This document shows, piece by piece, positions 56,466 through 64,000 of a DNA stretch of 64,000 nucleotides. Position numbers and translations under genes: made by a program. This DNA is from Streptomyces spinoverrucosus (GTDB taxonomy: Bacteria; Actinomycetota; Actinomycetes; Streptomycetales; Streptomycetaceae), in NCBI RefSeq assembly GCF_015712165.1, contig NZ_JADPZX010000001.1:6956001-7020000 (forward strand), read 5' to 3'. Every line of letters begins with the position of its first letter. The stretch's first letter is position 1. The notes under the pieces were generated by a model. That model was not told the origin of the DNA. It worked only from the letters and a program-made list of their open reading frames with translations, and did no database searches.

Positions 56466-57197
56466 TCACAGCTTGCCGCCCCGCCCGCCGTCGCGCCGCG
56501 CGGGCGCGATGAGCGTGGAGAGATACGGCAGCGGCGCCCCGTCGAGCTCACCGGCGGGCCGGATCGACTCCTCCGGCAGTCCGAGCGCCGACCCCCACAC
56601 GGCACCCTCGATCCGCCCGCTCTCGCGCAGTGCCTCCGCGACCTCACCGGCCTGCCGGCCGAACTTGTAGGCGACGACGGTCCCGGGTCCGTTCAGCGCG
56701 TCCTTCAGCACGGCGGCCCCGGCGGTCACCGGCACCAGCGTGAGCGGCTCGGTCCCCTCCGTCAGCACGGCACCCGACCGCGCGGCGAGGTCCTGCATGG
56801 CGGTGATGCCGGGCACGGTCTCGACGACGGTGCCCGGGACCAACTCCGCGATGGTCTGCGCGAGATAGGTGAACGTGGAGTACACGTTCGGGTCGCCGAT
56901 GGTGGCGAAGGCGACGGAGGCGTACTGCCGCAGCAACCCGGCGACCCGCTCGCCCGCCGCGTCCCACGCCGCCTCGCGCCGGCCCCGGTCGGTCCGCTCG
57001 TTCAGCGCGAACACCACCCGGACGACCTTCTCCTCCGGCACGTAATGCAGCACCGTCGCCTCGGCGCGCCCCCGCTCACCCGTGTCCATCACCGGTACGA
57101 CGACGACATCGGCGGCGCGCAGGGCGTTGACGCCCTTCACGGTCACCAGCTCCGGATCGCCCGGCCCGACGCCCACTCCGATCAGCCTGCTGCTCAT
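56466..57197 (-). CDS. cobI: Precorrin-2 C20-methyltransferase
   Basis: A 243-residue tetrapyrrole methylase. LIGVGVGPGDPELVTVKGV at the start, FATIGDPNVYSTFTYL in the middle and VETVPGITAMQDLAA are hallmark CobI/CbiL stretches. The ATG at 57197 overlaps the cobB stop (ATGA), making it the last gene of the cobN operon. It faces the ZIP gene tail to tail. Confidence 0.94.
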   Translation of the reverse strand: MSSRLIGVGVGPGDPELVTVKGVNALRAADVVVVPVMDTGERGRAEATVLHYVPEEKVVRVVFALNERTDRGRREAAWDAAGERVAGLLRQYASVAFATIGDPNVYSTFTYLAQTIAELVPGTVVETVPGITAMQDLAARSGAVLTEGTEPLTLVPVTAGAAVLKDALNGPGTVVAYKFGRQAGEVAEALRESGRIEGAVWGSALGLPEESIRPAGELDGAPLPYLSTLIAPARRDGGRGGKL

Positions 57198-58678
57198 GAC
57201 GTCCGGCACCTCTCCACGAACCGACGGGCGACACCGGGCGCGGACGCCCAGTGCGTGTGCAGATAACTCGCGTGCACGCCCTGCTGTACAAAACCTTCGA
57301 CCCGCCGCCGAGGAGCGCGAACCCCCCACGCGGGCGCCGCCCCGGACCCCGGCTCGACGACGGTCCGGTGAAACTCGTGCCCCCGCATCCGGGTCCCGGC
57401 CCCGGCCAGCACACTGTCACTCACGGCGACGGCGTCCCGATACCCGAGCGTGAGCCGCTCACTCATCCGTGCGGACGCGTCGAGCACACCGCACATCGGC
57501 AGCCCGTCCAGCTCCCGGCACAGATACAGCAGCCCGGCGCACTCGGCGGCGACGGGCGCGCCGCTCTCCGCGAGGGCGGACACCGCTTTGCGCAGGCTTT
57601 CGTTGGCGGACAGCTCGGCGGCATACACCTCGGGGAAGCCACCCCCGATGACCAACCCGCGTGTGCCGTCGGGCAGTCGCTCATCGCGCAGGGGGTCGAA
57701 GAGAACGACTTCCGCCCCGGCGGCGGCGAGCAGCTCGGTGTGCTCGGCATAGGAGAAGGTGAACGCGGCCCCACCGGCAACGGCGACGACCAGCCCGTCT
57801 GGGGGTACCCCCTCTGGGGGAGTTCGAGGACGAGGCCGTTCAGGCCGATCGGGGGTCCAGGGGGCAGAGCCCCCTGGCGGGGCCGAAGGGGCGGAGCCCC
57901 TGGAGGATGGGAAGGGTAGGGGCGGCGGGGGCGAGGAAACCAAGGCCTCACCCGCATCCCAAGCCGCACACGCCACCGTACCGGCACTACGCGCCAGCCC
58001 CAGCAACCCCTCCAGATCGCACCCTTCAGTCGTCTGCGCGGCCATGGCCGCAACAGCCTCCACCGCCGCAGCGCCCCGCTCGGCCACCGGAACCAGTCCC
58101 AGATGCCGCGACGGCGTTTGAACCTGCGGAGCCCGCCGCAGCACCCCGAACACCGGCACCCCGACCGACTCCAACGCCTCCCGCAACAACTCCTCATGCC
58201 GATCCGAGGCGACCTTGTTCAGGATCACGCCCCCGACCCGCACCTCCGGATCCCACGACGCGAACCCGTGCACCAGCGCCGCCACCGACCGCGACTGCGA
58301 CGACGCGTCGACGACCAGCACCACCGGCGCCCGCAGCAGCTTCGCCACCTGCGCGGTGGAGGCCAGCTCGCCCTCCCCCGCAGCGCCGTCGAACAGCCCC
58401 ATCACGCCCTCGACCACAGCGACGTCACACCCACGCGCCCCATGCGCGAACAGCGGCCCGATCAACTCCGGCCCGCACAGATACGCGTCGAGATTCCGCC
58501 CCACCCGCCCGGTAGCGAGCGCGTGATACCCGGGATCGATGTAGTCCGGCCCCACCTTGTGCGGAGACACGGTGAGCCCCCGCCCGGCGAACGCGGCCAT
58601 CAACCCCGTGGCAACGGTGGTCTTGCCGCTCCCGGACGCGGGCGCGGCGATGACCAGCCGAGGAACGGAACAAGTCAC
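57194..58678 (-). CDS. cobB: Cobyrinate a,c-diamide synthase with an inserted low-complexity linker
   Basis: A 494-residue amidase. The N-terminal ATP domain (about 1-245) has ASGSGKTTVATG (P-loop), HKVGPDYIDPGYH and VEGVMGLFDG. The C-terminal class I-like glutaminase domain (about 293-494) has GGGFPEVYAAEL, the nucleophile Cys in AAECAGLLYLC and GHEFHRT. Between them, residues about 246-293 are Pro/Ser-rich and encoded by a palindromic repeat-like segment (57801-57935) unlike the rest of the gene. The frame stays open, so the enzyme is probably active. GTG at 58678 overlaps the cobO stop. Confidence 0.92.
   Translation of the reverse strand: MTCSVPRLVIAAPASGSGKTTVATGLMAAFAGRGLTVSPHKVGPDYIDPGYHALATGRVGRNLDAYLCGPELIGPLFAHGARGCDVAVVEGVMGLFDGAAGEGELASTAQVAKLLRAPVVLVVDASSQSRSVAALVHGFASWDPEVRVGGVILNKVASDRHEELLREALESVGVPVFGVLRRAPQVQTPSRHLGLVPVAERGAAAVEAVAAMAAQTTEGCDLEGLLGLARSAGTVACAAWDAGEALVSSPPPPLPFPSSRGSAPSAPPGGSAPWTPDRPERPRPRTPPEGVPPDGLVVAVAGGAAFTFSYAEHTELLAAAGAEVVLFDPLRDERLPDGTRGLVIGGGFPEVYAAELSANESLRKAVSALAESGAPVAAECAGLLYLCRELDGLPMCGVLDASARMSERLTLGYRDAVAVSDSVLAGAGTRMRGHEFHRTVVEPGSGAAPAWGVRAPRRRVEGFVQQGVHASYLHTHWASAPGVARRFVERCRTS
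57801..57935. repeat. Palindrome-rich repeat-like insertion within cobB
   Basis: The segment has GGGGGTACCCCC (57801-57812), CCAGGGGGC-AGA-GCCCCCTGG (57857-57877) and AGGGGC-GGA-GCCCCT (57887-57901), followed by GGAGGATGGGAAGGGTAGGG. Such clustered hairpins plus this tail resemble dispersed intergenic repeats common in Streptomyces. It contributes about 45 in-frame codons. Confidence 0.65.
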
Positions 58679-59274
58679 CACTCGATGCCTCGCTGGCCCT
58701 TCTGCCCCACGTCCATCGGATGCTTGACCTTGGACATGTCGGTCACGAGATCGGCGAAGTCGACGAGCTTCTCGGGCGCGTTCCGCCCGGTGATCACCAC
58801 ATGCTGGGTCCCCGGCCGGTCCCGCAGCACGGAGACGACCTCGTCGGTGTCCACCCATCCCCAGTGCATCGGGTACGCGAACTCGTCCAGCACGTACAGC
58901 TGGTACGTCTCGGCGGCCAGATCCCGCTTGACCTGCTCCCAGCCCTCGCGGGCCTTCTCCTCGTTGTCCATCTGGGAATCCCGCTGGACCCAGGACCACC
59001 CTTCGCCCATCTTGTGCCAGGCGACGGTCCCGCCCTCCCCGGAGTCCCCGAGCACCCGCAGTGCCCGCTCCTCGCCGACCTTCCACTTCGCCGACTTGAC
59101 GAACTGGAACACCCCGATCGGCCAGCCCTGGTTCCAGGCGCGCAGCGCCAGCCCGAAGGCGGCGGTGGACTTGCCCTTCCCGATGCCGGTGTGCACCACG
59201 ACCAGCGGCCGGTTCCGCCGCTGTCGGGTGGTCAGTCCGTCATCCGGTACGACACTCGGCTGTCCCTGCGGCAT
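58675..59274 (-). CDS. cobO: Cob(I)yrinic acid a,c-diamide adenosyltransferase
   Basis: A 199-residue CobA/BtuR-type enzyme that attaches the adenosyl group to cobalt. VVHTGIGKGKSTAAFGLALR is the modified P-loop, and FVKSAKWKVGEERAL, WVQRDSQMD and QLYVLDEFAYPMHWG are family stretches. It overlaps chlID by one base (TAATG) and cobB by 4 bp. Full length. Confidence 0.95.
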   Translation of the reverse strand: MPQGQPSVVPDDGLTTRQRRNRPLVVVHTGIGKGKSTAAFGLALRAWNQGWPIGVFQFVKSAKWKVGEERALRVLGDSGEGGTVAWHKMGEGWSWVQRDSQMDNEEKAREGWEQVKRDLAAETYQLYVLDEFAYPMHWGWVDTDEVVSVLRDRPGTQHVVITGRNAPEKLVDFADLVTDMSKVKHPMDVGQKGQRGIEW

Positions 59275-61252
59275 TACGCGGCCCTCCTCTGTACGTCCTT
59301 CACCAGCCCGGCGATGCTGTCCGCCCGCAACTCGTCCAGCGTCACGGCCGTACCCGCCAGCTCACCGGCGAGCTGCCCGGCGAGCCCCAGCCGCACGGGC
59401 CCGGACTCGCAGTCCACGACCACGGACGCCACACCGTCGGCGGCGAACAGCCGAGCAGCACGCCCCGCCAGCGCCACCGGCTCGGGGCCACCGGTGGCCC
59501 GTCCGTCCGTCACCACCACGACCAGCGCCCGCCGAGCGGGATCCCTGAGCCGCTCCACCCGCAGCACGTCATGCGCCTTGAGCAGCCCGGCGGCCAGCGG
59601 CGTCCGCCCACCCGTCGGCAGCGACTCCAGCCGGGCCGCCGCCGCGTCCACGGACGAGGTGGGCGGCAGTGCGACGTCGGCAGCGGAACCCCGGAAGGTC
59701 ACCAGCCCCACCTTGTCCCGCCGCTGATACGCGTCCAGCAGCAGCGACAGCACCGCGCCCTTCACGGCGCTCATCCGCTGCCGGGCCGCCATGGACCCGG
59801 AGGCGTCGACCACGAACAGCACGAGATTCCCCTCGCGCCCCTCCCGGGTCGCCTGCCGCAGATCGTCCCTGCGGACCACAAGCCCCGGCCCGGTACGCCC
59901 CCGTGCCCGCTGATGCGGCGCCGCGGCCTGCACGGTCGCGGCCAGATGCAGCTTGGTGAGCGCTCCCTGGGGCCGCCGGGCGCCGGTTGTCCGCCCGTGC
60001 TCGGTTCGCGCCCGCGAACGCCGCCCGGCGGCACCCTCACCGATCCCGGGCACGCTCAGCACCTTGGCCCGAAACGGCTCGCCGGCCCGTACGGCGGACT
60101 GCTCACCGCCTCCGCCGGGCAGCTGCTCGCCCTCACCGGACTCGGGCCGCGCGGCCGTGTCCCCACCCTGCGGCCCGCTGTCGGGAGCCGGTTCTCCGCC
60201 ACCATCGCCAGGCCCGTCGGGACCGGGATCCGGGTCCTCGTCGTCGCTCCCGAACTCCTCCAGCGTCTCGTCCAGTTTGTCCTCGTCGAGCCCCGGCGCG
60301 TCGAAGGGATTGCGTCGGCGCCGGTGCGGCAGCGCGAGCAGCGCGGCCTGCCGCACGTCCTCCGCCAGCACATCGGTCCGCCCCGCCCACGCGGCCAGCG
60401 CGGTCGCGGTGCGCGCCATCACGATGTCGGCCCGCATGCCGTCCACCTCGAAGGCCGCGCAGGTCGCCGCGATCTGCCGCAGCGCCCCGTCGCCCAGCCG
60501 CACGGACGGCAACAACTCCCGCGCCGCCACGATCCGCGCCCGTACGGCGGCCTCCTCGTCCGCCCAGCGCGCCGCGAACCCGGCCGGATCGTCGTCGTAG
60601 GCGAGCCGCCTGCGCACCACCTCCACCCGCTGGTCGGGCTCCCGCGAGGCCGCGACCTCGACGGTCAGCCCGAACCGGTCGAGGAGCTGCGGCCGCAGCT
60701 CGCCCTCCTCCGGGTTCATGGTCCCGACGAGCAGGAAACGGGCGGCATGCCGTACGGAGACACCCTCGCGCTCGACGTACGAGGCACCCATCGCGGCCGC
60801 GTCCAGCAGCAGGTCGACCAGGTGGTCGTGGAGGAGGTTGACCTCGTCGACGTAGAGGATCCCGCGATGCGCGTCGGCGAGCAGCCCGGGCTCGAAGGCC
60901 TTCACGCCCTCGGCGAGCGCCCGCTCGATGTCGAGCGCGCCGACGAGCCGGTCCTCGGAGGCACCGACGGGCAGTTCCACCATGCGGGCGGGTCGCTCGC
61001 CTCCCGCACCCGCCTCGTGCGGCCCGTCCGGGCAGGCGGGGTCGGGAGCGGCGGGGTCACAGGAGAACCGGCAACCGGGGACGACGGCGACCTCCGGCAG
61101 CAACGCCGACAGCGCCCGCACCGCCGTCGACTTGGCGGTGCCCTTCTCGCCGCGCACCAGCACACCGCCGACCGCCGGTGACACGGCGTTCAGCAGCAGC
61201 GCGAGCCGCAGGTCGTCCTGGCCGACGACGGCCGTGAACGGAAACGGGGTGG

Positions 61253-61256
<4 letters not shown>
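59274..61256 (-). CDS. Fused ChlI-ChlD-type chelatase subunit for cobaltochelatase
   Basis: A 660-residue fusion. The N-terminal AAA+ module (about 1-340) has Walker A GEKGTAKST, Walker B ILYVDEVNLL, and FLLVGTMNPEEGELRPQLLDRF. A highly acidic Gly/Pro/Asp-rich linker (about 345-440) follows, then a von Willebrand A domain with the MIDAS motif DASGSMAA. In bacteria without chlorophyll this ChlID protein partners CobN in place of CobS/CobT. The GTG at 61256 overlaps the cobN stop. A Cys-rich insert (GCRFSCDPAAPDPACPDG) after Walker A is notable. Confidence 0.9.

Positions 61257-64000
<2,744 letters not shown>

Overview
The window looks like a chromosome segment from a Streptomyces-type actinomycete. 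Base composition is very GC-rich, GTG starts are common, and genes are chained by 4-bp ATGA/GTGA overlaps. It also carries ectABCD, an LAETG sortase substrate of the SCO1860 type, and sugar ABC importers without their own ATPase gene. No rRNA, tRNA, CRISPR, phage or transposase gene was seen. The order of the ectoine, amino-acid transport, LAETG and cobalamin blocks resembles the Streptomyces coelicolor core; this comparison is from memory and was not computed.

Region 1 (1-21.9 kb) is a plant cell-wall and pectin utilisation locus. It opens with a truncated 5-dehydro-4-deoxyglucarate dehydratase, an unknown TIM-barrel-like protein, a convergent MFS transporter and a small DinB/MDMPI-type protein. 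A GntR regulator then leads a coupled aldolase-family/IlvD-Edd dehydratase pair that fits sugar-acid (for example L-arabinonate) breakdown. Behind a LacI-type operator comes a coupled run of two sugar ABC permeases, a PL1 pectate lyase, a Gfo/Idh/MocA oxidoreductase, a PmoA-like protein and a GH43 enzyme. The solute-binding lipoprotein, a rhamnogalacturonan-acetylesterase-like SGNH esterase, a second PL1 lyase and a pectin methylesterase follow. A double-GH43 arabinanase and a PL3 pectate lyase face them on the minus strand. Polymer cleavage outside the cell, import, and conversion towards 2-oxoglutarate are therefore encoded together; the semialdehyde dehydrogenase for the last step lies at 28 kb beside a divergent IclR regulator.

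Region 2 (22-30.5 kb) holds a SigE-family ECF sigma factor with a membrane partner and a purine permease whose last codons appear frameshifted. A PBP2-type transpeptidase comes next, then a scar made of two truncated genes, the IclR/semialdehyde-dehydrogenase pair, and a FrnE-like DsbA protein.

Region 3 (30.5-42.7 kb) has a class V aminotransferase, the ectABCD operon for ectoine and hydroxyectoine, a second aminotransferase divergent from an amino-acid ABC importer, an amidohydrolase, a secreted serine hydrolase and the LAETG-anchored protein.

Region 4 (42.7-49.4 kb) is a second carbohydrate module: LplB/LplC-type permeases, a Tat lipoprotein binding protein, a LacI regulator and a DUF2264 protein. 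Its promoter overlaps an operator that shares a 10-bp core with the one in region 1.

Region 5 (49.4-64 kb) is the cobalamin locus. One operon is cobM-cobL-cobJ(cbiGH)-cbiC-cbiX-cobC and the other is cobN-chlID-cobO-cobB-cobI, with a ZIP metal permease between them. It mixes signature proteins of early and late cobalt insertion. cobB carries an in-frame palindrome-rich insertion resembling a dispersed genomic repeat. cobN runs off the right edge.
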